In this document: in pieces, positions 7,560-15,053 of the stretch
Position numbering within the stretch: position 1 is the first letter of the stretch
Layout: each line of letters starts with the position of its first letter
NCBI GenBank assembly: GCA_035943195.1
Contig: DASZCK010000246.1
Span: 1-28,471, forward strand
Length of the DNA stretch: 28,471 nucleotides
Reading direction: 5' to 3'
Source: DAIDKA01 sp035943195
GTDB taxonomy: Bacteria; Pseudomonadota; Gammaproteobacteria; Steroidobacterales; Steroidobacteraceae
Translations under genes and position numbers: made by a program
The notes under the pieces: model-generated
What the model was told of the DNA's origin: nothing
Database searches by the model: none
The model's input: only the letters and a program-made list of their open reading frames with translations

Positions 7560-8822
7560 ATGTATGCCGTCTTGAAGATTGCCTATTTCGTCAACGAATA
7601 TCCGAAGGCCAGTCACTCTTTCATTCGGCGTGAAATCCGGGCTCTTGAGCGCCAAGGATTCGAAATCCAGCGCCTGGCACTGCGCGGCTGGGACAATGAA
7701 CTCCCGGACGCGGAGGATCAGGCCGAGTGCCCGCGTACCCGGCATGTGCTGCGCGGCGGCCTCACCTCACTGCTAGCTCCGACACTGGCGACGCTCCTCC
7801 GCAGCCCGCTGCGATTTGTCAGCGCCGTGCGCCTGGCCGCCCACATGTCCCGGGATTCGGAGCGACCGCTTGCCTACCACCTGATCTACATCATGGAGGC
7901 CTGCCGCATCCTGCAATGGGTGCGCGAGTTCGGGGCGGAGAGGATTCATGTTCATTTCGGCGACAATTCCACCGAGATCGTGATGCTGGCCCGCGCGCTG
8001 GGCGGGCCGCCCTACAGCTTCACCGCCCATGGACCGAATGAATTCCAGAGAAACTGGGGTCTGGACCAGAAGATTCGCCGCTCCGAATTTGCCGTTGCCA
8101 TCAGCTCTTATGGCAGGAGTCAGCTGTACCTGCGGTCGGACAATCGTGACTGGGCAAAGGTGAAGGTGGTTCACTGCGGCCTTGAGAGGTCATTTTACGC
8201 AGTGTCATGTGCACCCATACCCGAGAGCGGGACAATTGTTTGCGTTGGACGCCTGTGCGCCGCAAAGGGTCAGCGAATTCTTGTTGAGGTGGTCGGGCGC
8301 ATCGTGGCCTCGGGCGTTCCCGTGCAGCTGGTTCTGGCGGGCGACGGTCCGATGAGGCTGGAGCTGGAGCAGCGAATCAAGCAGCTGGATTTGAGTGGCC
8401 ACGTGCGGATAACCGGCTGGATCAGTGGCGAGCAGGTCAGAACAGAAATGTTGGCGGCCCGCGCGGTGGTACTACCGAGCTTTGCCGAGGGGCTGCCGGT
8501 GGTCCTTATGGAAGCGATGGCCTTGCGCAGACCCGTTTTGACCACCTACATCGCGGGCATTCCCGAGCTGGTCCGTTCCGGCGAGCACGGCTGGCTCTTT
8601 CCCGCAGGCTCCGCGGAGGCGCTGGAGGATGCGCTCCGCAACTGCCTGGCGATGCCGGTCGAAGAACTGCAGAAGATGGGCGATGCCGGATTCGAACGCG
8701 TGACGCGCCGTCACAGCGTCGATCTCGAGGCATCGAAACTGGCGGCGCTGTTTCGCGCCGACGGTGCGAGTGCCCGGGTGCCGGACGGTCTGCCGGCGCT
8801 CAGTTCGTTTCGAACATCTTAG
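7560..8822 (+). CDS. Glycosyltransferase family 4 (GT-B fold)
   Basis: The protein shows a GT4 layout. The N-terminal half begins LKIAYFVNEYPKASHSFIRREI, typical of colanic-acid-type transferases, and includes IHVHFGDNSTEI and FTAHGPNEF. The C-terminal half has the nucleotide-sugar site: VGRLCAAKGQ, LVLAGDGPM, then the signature LPSFAEGLPVVLMEAMA with the conserved EGLPVVLMEA, followed by GIPELVRSGEHGWLFPAG. It probably adds one sugar of the EPS repeat in the cytoplasm. I chose the ATG at 7560 (MYAVLKIAYF), just before the conserved first strand; a GTG at 7494 would add 22 unlike residues. Neither has a good ribosome site. The last 23 bases overlap the convergent cupin gene. Confidence 0.92.
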   Translation: MYAVLKIAYFVNEYPKASHSFIRREIRALERQGFEIQRLALRGWDNELPDAEDQAECPRTRHVLRGGLTSLLAPTLATLLRSPLRFVSAVRLAAHMSRDSERPLAYHLIYIMEACRILQWVREFGAERIHVHFGDNSTEIVMLARALGGPPYSFTAHGPNEFQRNWGLDQKIRRSEFAVAISSYGRSQLYLRSDNRDWAKVKVVHCGLERSFYAVSCAPIPESGTIVCVGRLCAAKGQRILVEVVGRIVASGVPVQLVLAGDGPMRLELEQRIKQLDLSGHVRITGWISGEQVRTEMLAARAVVLPSFAEGLPVVLMEAMALRRPVLTTYIAGIPELVRSGEHGWLFPAGSAEALEDALRNCLAMPVEELQKMGDAGFERVTRRHSVDLEASKLAALFRADGASARVPDGLPALSSFRTS

Positions 8823-9243
8823 TCAAGCGTTCCGGCGCAGAACCTGGTCGGACAACCCGCCTTACTGCCCTGAACAGCCGCTTGACCGTGAACACCTTGG
8901 AAGACAGCGGCTCGTGGCAGAAAGCGACTTTACGAACGTAGCTGTCAACCTGCCACTGCGCCTGGGTCCCGCGGGCGAAAAAAAAGCTGCTGCCCGTGAC
9001 CAAGTGCTGTGGTGTGCCTGACGGGAGGGTCACCGTGACGGCTCCCTCCAGGATGTAGACGGTTTCGTCGATCGCGTAGAACCAGTTGAAGCGGCCCGCA
9101 GTGCAGTCCCACATGGCCATGAAAGCCGACTCGTCGCTGCTGCCGTCGGAGAGAACCGCAATGCGGGCTCTGGGGCGGCCCTCAAGGATCCACGAGGGGT
9201 GGATGGGGCAACTCTTCAGTTCGGGCTTTGGGTCGGTCATCAT
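8800..9243 (-). CDS. Small cupin-domain protein (DUF861/cupin_3-like)
   Basis: At 147 residues it is a single cupin. Residues 50-75 read GRFNWFYAIDETVYILEGAVTV, matching the first cupin motif of the DUF861 group, where Trp/Tyr and Asp-Glu take the place of the usual HxH metal ligands. Residues 84-104 (GSSFFFARGTQAQWQVDSYVRK) match the second motif. The related ureidoglycine aminohydrolases act on small polar molecules, but the sequence here does not show a substrate. A sugar-modifying or sensing role is only a guess from position. It lies 91 bases downstream of nothing on its own strand except the FAD oxidoreductase gene, which ends at 9334 and reads toward other genes on the same strand, so it may be its separate neighbour. 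Its 3' end overlaps the GT4 gene. Confidence 0.8.
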   Translation of the reverse strand: MMTDPKPELKSCPIHPSWILEGRPRARIAVLSDGSSDESAFMAMWDCTAGRFNWFYAIDETVYILEGAVTVTLPSGTPQHLVTGSSFFFARGTQAQWQVDSYVRKVAFCHEPLSSKVFTVKRLFRAVRRVVRPGSAPERLTKMFETN

Positions 9244-9333
9244 GGGCTGACTTGTAGCAAATTCGATCAGGCGTCAGCAACCGCGCGCGGTCCGCGCTGT
9301 AGGCCTTATCTGACACGCTGCGGACAGAATCAT

Positions 9334-10548
9334 TTATGCCGCCAACGCAGGCGTCAGTCGCATGGCCGTGAACCCGGCCCCATAGGCAAAACGCGTGAGA
9401 GGCCCGAAGCTGTTTGCCGAGGCAAGGCCGACAAAAAACAATCCCTTCACCGATGACTCGAAGTGGCGGCTGAGTAGCGGCGTGTCATCCACGCTGCGCA
9501 GCGCGTCGCGCAGGGCGCGGTCCAGGAAGGGCAATCGCCCCAGCGATACCCGATAGCCGGTGGCGGCAACCACGTGATCGACTTGGAGCGCGCCATCGCT
9601 GCCGTCCTGTTGCCTGAAGCGCAGTTTGATTTGCTCGCCTTTGACGCAGGAGTCGGTCAAGGCGACGCCGACGTGGACAGGTACCCGGCCGACCACTTTT
9701 TCGCGCATGAACCATCCCGGCGACGGTCCCAGATGGCGTTGGACGATGCGCAAACGCAGCTTCTGCGGCAGCGTATGGAACAATAATGGTGCGTCGGTGC
9801 ACAATCGCGAACGCCATCCGAGCCCCAATCCGGAGCGGGGATTGCGCAATCGATCCAAGAACGGCCGCGGTTCCACCGGCGGCGCATGAAACTGAATTGC
9901 ATTCCGTCTGGCCAAAACCTGAACGTCGACACCTGCCTCATGCATGAGCGCGGCAAGATCGACGGCGGATGATCCGCCACCGATGATGGCGACCTTGCGA
10001 CCGCGCATGGCAGCCACATCACGATGTGCGGAACTGTGGGTCAACGAGCCCGCGGGAAGCGTCGCCGCAAGGCGGGGCGGAACGTATGAGAAATGGGATA
10101 CCCCGGCAGCGACCACTACTTTGCGCGCCTTAAAGGTAGCGCCATTCGCGGTTTTCAAGGCGAACCCATCGGCCGCGGGCGCAAGGGAGGTGATTTCCGT
10201 CTCCTCCACCTGGGGCACAAAGCGCCTTTGGAATTCCATTCCGTATGACGCAAACATTTCCAGCGGAACGGGAAAACCGACGTCCTGGTAGGGAAGAGAA
10301 CGCTCCTTGCAGTATTGGGCGAGCGTAAAGGCAGAGCCGGGGGCATACAGGTCCGAGGCGAAACCGTCGGATTTCAGGTGCATGCCCTGCGGCATTCGGT
10401 ACCGCCAGCTGTGCATGGGGATGCCGAAGATGCGAAAGGGCGTGCCGCGCGGACCTAAATGCGCCGCGAGTGAGAGCCCGTAGGGACCGGAGCCAATGAT
10501 CGCAACATCAATCGGATTACCTGTGGCGGCGGGAATGATCTTCGTCAT
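9334..10548 (-). CDS. FAD-dependent NAD(P)-binding oxidoreductase (flavin monooxygenase-like)
   Basis: Two dinucleotide-binding folds are present. The first, for FAD, is AIIGSGPYGLSLAAHL at residues 16-31 (GxGxxG). The second, for NAD(P)H, is VAIIGGGSSAVDLAALM near 186-202. The sequence VVAATGYR near the C-terminus is the ATG motif of flavin monooxygenases and lysine/ornithine N-monooxygenase-like proteins. The length of 404 residues is typical. The substrate is unknown; FMO-like proteins of this type occur in polysaccharide and secondary-metabolite clusters. It starts at an ATG with no clear ribosome site, but with the inverted repeat GTTATC/GATAAC directly upstream (10550-10576). It reads in the same direction as the cupin gene 91 bases downstream. 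Confidence 0.88.
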   Translation of the reverse strand: MTKIIPAATGNPIDVAIIGSGPYGLSLAAHLGPRGTPFRIFGIPMHSWRYRMPQGMHLKSDGFASDLYAPGSAFTLAQYCKERSLPYQDVGFPVPLEMFASYGMEFQRRFVPQVEETEITSLAPAADGFALKTANGATFKARKVVVAAGVSHFSYVPPRLAATLPAGSLTHSSAHRDVAAMRGRKVAIIGGGSSAVDLAALMHEAGVDVQVLARRNAIQFHAPPVEPRPFLDRLRNPRSGLGLGWRSRLCTDAPLLFHTLPQKLRLRIVQRHLGPSPGWFMREKVVGRVPVHVGVALTDSCVKGEQIKLRFRQQDGSDGALQVDHVVAATGYRVSLGRLPFLDRALRDALRSVDDTPLLSRHFESSVKGLFFVGLASANSFGPLTRFAYGAGFTAMRLTPALAA

Positions 10549-10847
10549 AGTTATCGGCGCACCAAGAGAGGATAACGGCGCCGGATAGCCTTCACTGATA
10601 CGTCTCAGCCTGGCACGTATGGCGAGCGCACTTTTGCGTCAGCGGATGACTACAGCGACGCTGACGGCACCGATGTATTCAACATTTGGAGAAGGCCCTT
10701 GTCGGGGGCGGCAGGCTGCACTCGTGTCCAAAATGGCGCAGGGCGCCCGCTGAAAGGGGGCCCACTCGACGGCCGTTCATCGATCACATCGGCGCGACTG
10801 GCTCGTTCGAGGGTTGCCCGCCAATGAACAGCTAACTACTTGATTCA
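10549..10847. other. Intergenic, 299 bases without a gene
   Basis: The stretch lies between the oxidoreductase start and the 3' end of the tRNA. It holds a 6-base inverted repeat at 10550-10576 next to the oxidoreductase start, and a GC-rich imperfect hairpin around 10741-10764 without a T-run. I find no convincing reading frame, no partial copy of the tRNA end and no repeat that would suggest an integration site. Confidence 0.6.
10550..10576. repeat. Inverted repeat GTTATC / GATAAC
   Basis: Two perfect 6-base arms are separated by 15 bases, directly upstream of the start codon of the FAD oxidoreductase gene. Each arm is followed by GGCGC, so there is also a partial direct repeat. It could be a repressor operator or a chance dyad. 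Confidence 0.35.
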
Positions 10848-10923
10848 TGGCGTCCCCAACGAGATTCGAACTCGTGTTACCGCCGTGAAAGGGCGATGTC
10901 CTAGGCCTCTAGACGATGGGGAC
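10848..10923 (-). tRNA. tRNA-Glu (anticodon TTC)
   Basis: The minus strand folds as a complete 76-nt tRNA. The acceptor arms GTCCCCA/TGGGGAC pair. The anticodon loop CTTTCAC sits on a TCGCC/GGCGG stem and gives anticodon TTC. The T-arm ACGAG-TTCGAAT-CTCGT is standard. CCA is encoded at the 3' end. It is a single tRNA, located between the oxidoreductase and phosphoglycosyltransferase genes of the EPS locus, and shows no adjoining duplicated end. Confidence 0.97.
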
Positions 10924-10931
10924 ACGGGCTC

Positions 10932-10968
10932 TACGGCCGTGAGCGGCCGCAAGGGTACACCGGCCGTA
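10932..10968. repeat. Inverted repeat TACGGCCG / CGGCCGTA beside the tRNA
   Basis: Two perfect 8-base arms (10932-10939 and 10961-10968) flank 21 bases containing GCGGCCGC. The repeat lies between the tRNA 5' end and the stop of the phosphoglycosyltransferase gene at 11010. A strong GC hairpin could form in the transcript of that gene, but no T-run follows it, so a standard terminator is not supported. It could instead be a protein site near the tRNA promoter. Confidence 0.4.
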
Positions 10969-11009
10969 AGCCGCATACAACAACCATCAATTGCTGCGTG
11001 GCGCGCCCT

Positions 11010-12413
11010 TCAATAGGCGTTCTTGCTGCCGCGAATCATCAATCCGAGGGTGAGAATGAGGATCTTGATGTCCAACCAGGGCGACCAGTGGCGAAGGTAT
11101 TCAAGATCGTAGCGCACGCGTTCGCGCATCTTTTCGATGGTTTCCGTTTCGCCGCGCAGCCCATTGACCTGGGCCAGGCCCGTGATGCCCGGCCGCACCT
11201 TGTGACGGATCATGTAGCCGCTGATGAGCTTGCGATACATCTCGTTGTGGGCAATGGCATGGGGCCGCGGGCCCACCAGGCTCATCTTGCCCTCGAGCAC
11301 GTTGAATAACTGCGGCAGCTCGTCAAGCGAGGTCTTGCGGATGAAGCGCCCAAATGGGGTGACGCGGGGATCCTCTTTTGTAGCTTGTACAACGACCGGA
11401 CCGTCCTCGGCCGTTCGCATCGAGCGGAATTTGTAGACCAGGATCTCTTCGCCGTTCAGCCCGTAGCGGCGCTGACGGAAGACGATCGGACCGCGCGACG
11501 TAACCTTCACGGCGATTGCGATCGCCAGCATGAGGGGGCTGATCATGACCAGCCCAATGCAGGCGATGGTCAGATCGGTGGCCCGCTTCAGCACGGCATC
11601 AATGCCATGGAAGGGAGTGTCGCAAACCGAGAGTGCCGGCATGCCGTTGATCTCGACCAGGCGCCCCTGGATCAGATCGAAGGCGAAGACGTCCGGCACG
11701 AAGTAGACCGACGCGGTGGTATCGCGCAGGGCATTCACCAGCTCGCTCATGCGGGGCACGTTGGACAGGGGCAGGGCGATGTACACCACGTTGACGCCAT
11801 GGCGCCGGACATAGTCGGCCACGTCCTTGCAATGGCCGGCCATCTTGTCCGGTTCCACCATGTGGGCGACCCGCTCCATGCTGCGAAAATCAAAATAGCC
11901 CAGGAAGCCTTTGGTCGACATCCGGCGCGCCAGCTCGAAGCCGACCGCATTGGCACCGATGATGATGTGACGCGGCGCCGAGGCGCCGTTCGCGGCAAAC
12001 CAAGCGGCCCGCTGCCGCACCACGTGTGCCGCGGACAATGCCACCGGGGTGATGCTGAACCACGTCAGTACGACCTTACGCGACATCTCCGAGCTCACCT
12101 TGAACGCGAATGCGGCAAACAGCAGCATTGCGACCACTGAGGCCCACTGCAGCAGGATGGGACCATAGGTGCGGGAGAAGTCCGAAAAGGCGTGGCCGGA
12201 CTCGCGAATATTGATCCGGCTGAATAACTGGCCGGTCAGCACGAATGCGAGTGCGGCGTAGGCTCCCAGGGAGGGAGTCAGGCGCTCATGGTAGCCAAGC
12301 TCGCACGCGAACAGCGTGAGAATGACGATCAGGGGATCCAGTTGCTTCAGCAGCGCGACTGCTGCGGGCTCGACATTTCCCAGCCGAACACGCCGATGGG
12401 AGACGGATTCCAT
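11010..12413 (-). CDS. Undecaprenyl-phosphate glucose phosphotransferase (polyprenyl-phosphate hexose-1-phosphate transferase)
   Basis: This enzyme starts the EPS repeat by moving a hexose-1-phosphate from a nucleotide sugar to undecaprenyl phosphate in the inner membrane. The N-terminal region has several hydrophobic helices and a Rossmann-like middle domain (RHIIIGANAVGFELARR). The C-terminal about 190 residues are the bacterial sugar transferase core: a membrane helix (LTIACIGLVMISPL), IVFRQRRYGLNG, YKFRSMRT, the catalytic Asp-Glu pair in SLDELPQLFNV, SLVGPRP, and HKVRPGITGLAQVNGLRGE. Length and layout match the WcaJ/EpsE-type family. The start is taken as ATG 12413; a TTG at 12431 is possible. 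It diverges from the export operon. Confidence 0.95.
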   Translation of the reverse strand: MESVSHRRVRLGNVEPAAVALLKQLDPLIVILTLFACELGYHERLTPSLGAYAALAFVLTGQLFSRINIRESGHAFSDFSRTYGPILLQWASVVAMLLFAAFAFKVSSEMSRKVVLTWFSITPVALSAAHVVRQRAAWFAANGASAPRHIIIGANAVGFELARRMSTKGFLGYFDFRSMERVAHMVEPDKMAGHCKDVADYVRRHGVNVVYIALPLSNVPRMSELVNALRDTTASVYFVPDVFAFDLIQGRLVEINGMPALSVCDTPFHGIDAVLKRATDLTIACIGLVMISPLMLAIAIAVKVTSRGPIVFRQRRYGLNGEEILVYKFRSMRTAEDGPVVVQATKEDPRVTPFGRFIRKTSLDELPQLFNVLEGKMSLVGPRPHAIAHNEMYRKLISGYMIRHKVRPGITGLAQVNGLRGETETIEKMRERVRYDLEYLRHWSPWLDIKILILTLGLMIRGSKNAY

Positions 12414-12785
12414 TACTGAGGACACGGGCAACCCTGAACCTGAATCGTCATATTAATCCTGAGCAGTCCTATTCCGGGTGCGGAAGTGTCCAATGGCGAC
12501 GATGCATGCAAGTCCCGTGCCGGGGATGATCGGAGCGGCGCGGCGTGTTATTCGATCCGCTCCGAAGTCTCTGTGCGGCAAGTGCCTTCGGGCAGTTTGA
12601 CTGACCCTGGCACTGCCACACAAGTTCACAGGCCGCACTCGTCTGCGAAATGAGACATGGCGCACGCTCGCTGTCCTACACGCGCTTCAGCCGTTCTCCT
12701 GCAATGAAGACGACATAGTCACGGCTACGCTGCTTCGTCCTCAGGAGTGTCAGGCCAAGGGATAGGCGTTGGGGAGCGGGCAGGA
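12414..12785. promoter_or_regulatory. Divergent control region between the phosphotransferase gene and export operon
   Basis: About 370 bases separate two divergent EPS gene starts. I find no gene here. It holds an 8-base perfect inverted repeat (CGGAGCGG 12531-12538, CCGCTCCG 12557-12564), a 6-base pair of arms (GGCAGT 12591-12596, ACTGCC 12612-12617), and the palindrome TGGCACTGCCA (12608-12618). I found no matched -24/-12 or clear -35/-10 pair. The repeats are candidate operators for EPS regulation. Confidence 0.55.
12531..12564. repeat. Inverted repeat CGGAGCGG-18-CCGCTCCG
   Basis: Perfect 8-base arms with an 18-base spacer lie in the middle of the divergent region. The spacing could suit a dimeric regulator binding two major-groove faces, or a hairpin in the leader of either transcript. 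Confidence 0.45.
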
Positions 12786-13403
12786 ATGATATGTAAATTC
12801 ACCTTGGGCGCCGTCCTCTTGAGCGCGCTGGCGATGAGCTGGGTGGCACAGGCAACTCCGGCGTCGGCGCTGACGCCCGCGACACCGGCTCCGACAGTGA
12901 CTCCGGACTACATCATCGGTCCCGGAGATGAGCTGCAGGTGTTCGTTTGGCGCGATCCGGAACTTACGGTCACGGTGCCCGTGCGGCCCGACGGCAAGAT
13001 CTCCACGCCACTGGTTGAGGATATGCCGGCGGTCGGCAAGACCCCGGTGATTCTCGCCAGAGACATCGAGAAGGTCTTGTCCGTCTATGTCAAAGCCCCG
13101 CAAGTCAACATCATCGTCACGAAGCCCGCCAGTGCCTTCAGTCAGGTGAAGGTCATCGGCCAGGTCTTGCACCCGGCCGCCGTGCCCTATCGCGAAGGCA
13201 TGACGGTCCTGGATGCCGTGCTGGCGGTCGGCGGCCTGGCAAATTTCGCCGCCGGCAATCGCGCCCAGATCGTGCGCACGGAGCAGGGCAAGCAGACCGA
13301 CATTGCCGTGAAGCTCGACGCGCTCATGAACAAGGGTGATATGCGCCAGAACCGGCGCCTGCAGCCCGGAGACGTGTTGGTCGTGCCCGAGAGTCGTTTC
13401 TGA
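12786..13403 (+). CDS. Exopolysaccharide export protein, XrtA/PEP-CTERM type (Wza-family)
   Basis: This is a periplasmic/outer-membrane export component. It opens with a signal peptide ending near ATPASA, followed by a Pro/Thr linker and the polysaccharide-export domain (YIIGPGDELQVFVWRDPEL, VPVRPDGKISTPLVEDMPAVGKT), then a β-grasp SLBB domain (VKVIGQVLHPAAVPYREGMTVLDAVLAVGGL) and the C-terminal LQPGDVLVVPES. It has about 205 residues, as expected for the short form found in exosortase-linked loci. No lipobox is visible. ATG 12786 is chosen because the signal peptide begins there and GGGGAG lies upstream; a GTG at 12747 is possible. It leads a plus-strand run of five genes. Confidence 0.93.
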   Translation: MICKFTLGAVLLSALAMSWVAQATPASALTPATPAPTVTPDYIIGPGDELQVFVWRDPELTVTVPVRPDGKISTPLVEDMPAVGKTPVILARDIEKVLSVYVKAPQVNIIVTKPASAFSQVKVIGQVLHPAAVPYREGMTVLDAVLAVGGLANFAAGNRAQIVRTEQGKQTDIAVKLDALMNKGDMRQNRRLQPGDVLVVPESRF

Positions 13404-13410
13404 TTGATCT

Positions 13411-13416
13411 GGGGAG
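13411..13416 (+). promoter_or_regulatory. Ribosome binding site GGGGAG selecting a TTG start
   Basis: GGGGAG lies five bases before TTG 13422. No ATG in frame lies nearby, and the following residues match the usual N-terminus of the chain-length protein, so this site decides the start. Confidence 0.7.
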
Positions 13417-13421
13417 TCACC

Positions 13422-15053
13422 TTGAATCCGTCTCTGCAGCAACTTTTCGATCAATTCATCGGCGCCTGGCGCTTCCGCTGGCGCGCGGTCGCGGCGACGA
13501 TCGTCGCCGCGTTCGTGGGATGGGGCATCGTTTTTTCGATGCCCGACCGCTACCAGGCTGAGACGCAGGTGCTGGTGGATACCCGCACTGCACTGAAGCC
13601 TGCATTGCAGGGGCTGACCAACGATCAGGATGTGACCGTACAGCTGTCGTACGTCCAGCAGTCTCTGCTGGTGGACCCGCAGTTGTGCAAGATCGTCAAC
13701 GCGGCGGGCATGCTCCCCGGATGCACCGCCGACCCGGGTGCCGCCCAGGCGCCGCTCGCCCAGATTCGCAAGCGCATACAGATGTCGGTGCAGAACATCG
13801 ATGACCGCAACGGGCCTTACGGTTCGGCCGGGGCGACCTTCGATATCAGCTATCAGGACGAAGATCGCACACGCGCCCTTAAGGTGGTCGACGTACTCTT
13901 GGGTACTCTGATCAACGAGACGCTGGGCGGCAAGCGGCAAGGCTCCGCGCACGCGCAGGAGTTCCTGGAGTCCCAGCTCAAGGATTACGAGAAGCGCCTG
14001 AAGGTGTCCGAGGACAAGCTGGCCGCCTTCAAGTCGCAGCATTTGGGATTGCTGCCGAACGATGACGGCGGGTATTTCGCCCAGATGCAGAAGGAGAATC
14101 AGGCGGTAGCCGATGCCAGGATCAACCTGCTGATGGCGCAGAACCGCCGCGCCACCCTGGAAGGGCAGCTTCACGGCAATGCCGCGGTACTGGCTTCCTC
14201 CGGCGTGCAGGCGACCAATGGGGGCGGGTCCACCCCCACTGACACCGTCACTGAGATCGCCCTCGCGCAGGCGAATCTCGATCAGCTGCTGCTGAAGTTC
14301 ACCGACCGGCATCCGGACGTTATCGCCGCGCGGGCCGCGCTGGCTTCGCTAAAGGCGCGCCGCGCCGCTGAGATCACCAGTCTGCGCAATGGCGATGCGG
14401 CCGCGGCCGCCGCGACGGGCGCCAGCAGCAACCCCGTCTTCCAGAGCATCCAACTGGCTCTCAACAAGACCGACGTTGATATTGCCGACATGCGTACCCA
14501 GCTCGAAGAACACGAGACCAAGGCGCGAGATCTGCGCCAGCTGGTGGATTCGGCGCCCCAGGTGGAGGCCCAATACGCGCAGCTAGCGCGCGACTACGAC
14601 GTCAACAAGGCGCAGTACACCGCGCTCCTGTCCAGCTATGACAAGTCCAAACTCGGCCAACGCGCCGATGATGCCGGTTCGGTCCGTTTCCAGATCGTCC
14701 AGCCGCCATCGGTGAGTTTCAAACCGGTCTCCCCCAAGCGCACCGGTCTGCTTGCCGAAGTACTGCTGGCCGCCCTGGCGATTGGAGTCGCGGTGGCTTA
14801 TGCGCTGGACCAATCAGATCCGGTGCTCGGCTCGGCGAAGGCAGTTGCGCAGCAGACGGGACTGACGGTGCTTGCCGAGGTGGGCGCCGCGTTTCCGACA
14901 GTCTCAGATGCCAGCTGGAGACGTGAGCTGCGTCAGGTGTCGATTGCGATGGCCTGCCTGGTGGCCGTCTTTGTCATCGAGTTGTCCTTCAGCCGGGCCG
15001 GATTCAGATTGGATCTGCCGGCGCTGCAGCACATGGTGCGAACATGGGTATAA
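13422..15053 (+). CDS. Polysaccharide chain-length determinant, XrtA type (Wzz family)
   Basis: This inner-membrane protein sets EPS length and works with the tyrosine kinase encoded next. The N-terminus (NPSLQQLFDQFIGAWRFRW) leads into a first membrane helix near residues 20-40, then the Wzz motif PDRYQAETQVLVDTRT. The periplasmic part has long coiled-coil stretches (ESQLKDYEKRLKVSEDKLAAFKSQHLG and LALNKTDVDIADMRTQLEEHET), and the GNVR-like end (FQIVQPPSVSFKPVSPKRTG) precedes the last membrane helices. A further hydrophobic segment near the C-terminus is an extension. The start is TTG 13422, set by GGGGAG five bases before it. It begins 18 bases after the export gene stop, and its 3' end overlaps the kinase gene by 10 bases. 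Confidence 0.93.
   Translation: MNPSLQQLFDQFIGAWRFRWRAVAATIVAAFVGWGIVFSMPDRYQAETQVLVDTRTALKPALQGLTNDQDVTVQLSYVQQSLLVDPQLCKIVNAAGMLPGCTADPGAAQAPLAQIRKRIQMSVQNIDDRNGPYGSAGATFDISYQDEDRTRALKVVDVLLGTLINETLGGKRQGSAHAQEFLESQLKDYEKRLKVSEDKLAAFKSQHLGLLPNDDGGYFAQMQKENQAVADARINLLMAQNRRATLEGQLHGNAAVLASSGVQATNGGGSTPTDTVTEIALAQANLDQLLLKFTDRHPDVIAARAALASLKARRAAEITSLRNGDAAAAAATGASSNPVFQSIQLALNKTDVDIADMRTQLEEHETKARDLRQLVDSAPQVEAQYAQLARDYDVNKAQYTALLSSYDKSKLGQRADDAGSVRFQIVQPPSVSFKPVSPKRTGLLAEVLLAALAIGVAVAYALDQSDPVLGSAKAVAQQTGLTVLAEVGAAFPTVSDASWRRELRQVSIAMACLVAVFVIELSFSRAGFRLDLPALQHMVRTWV

Noticed and set aside
10741..10764. GC-rich hairpin after the tRNA as a terminator
   Set aside because: The stem has a mismatch and no T-run follows on either strand.
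10848..10923. tRNA-Glu as an attachment site for an integrated element
   Set aside because: No integrase gene and no repeated tRNA end were found within the window.
12432..12785. Sigma-54 promoter upstream of the export operon
   Set aside because: TGGCGACGATGCATGCA and TGGCGC stretches are one base off the required GG-N10-GC spacing, so no match stands.
12750..14312. Long open frame of 520 codons on the minus strand
   Set aside because: It is antisense to the export and chain-length genes, which have clear family motifs. Its product is low-complexity, rich in Arg, His, Leu and Gln, as expected from high-GC antisense.
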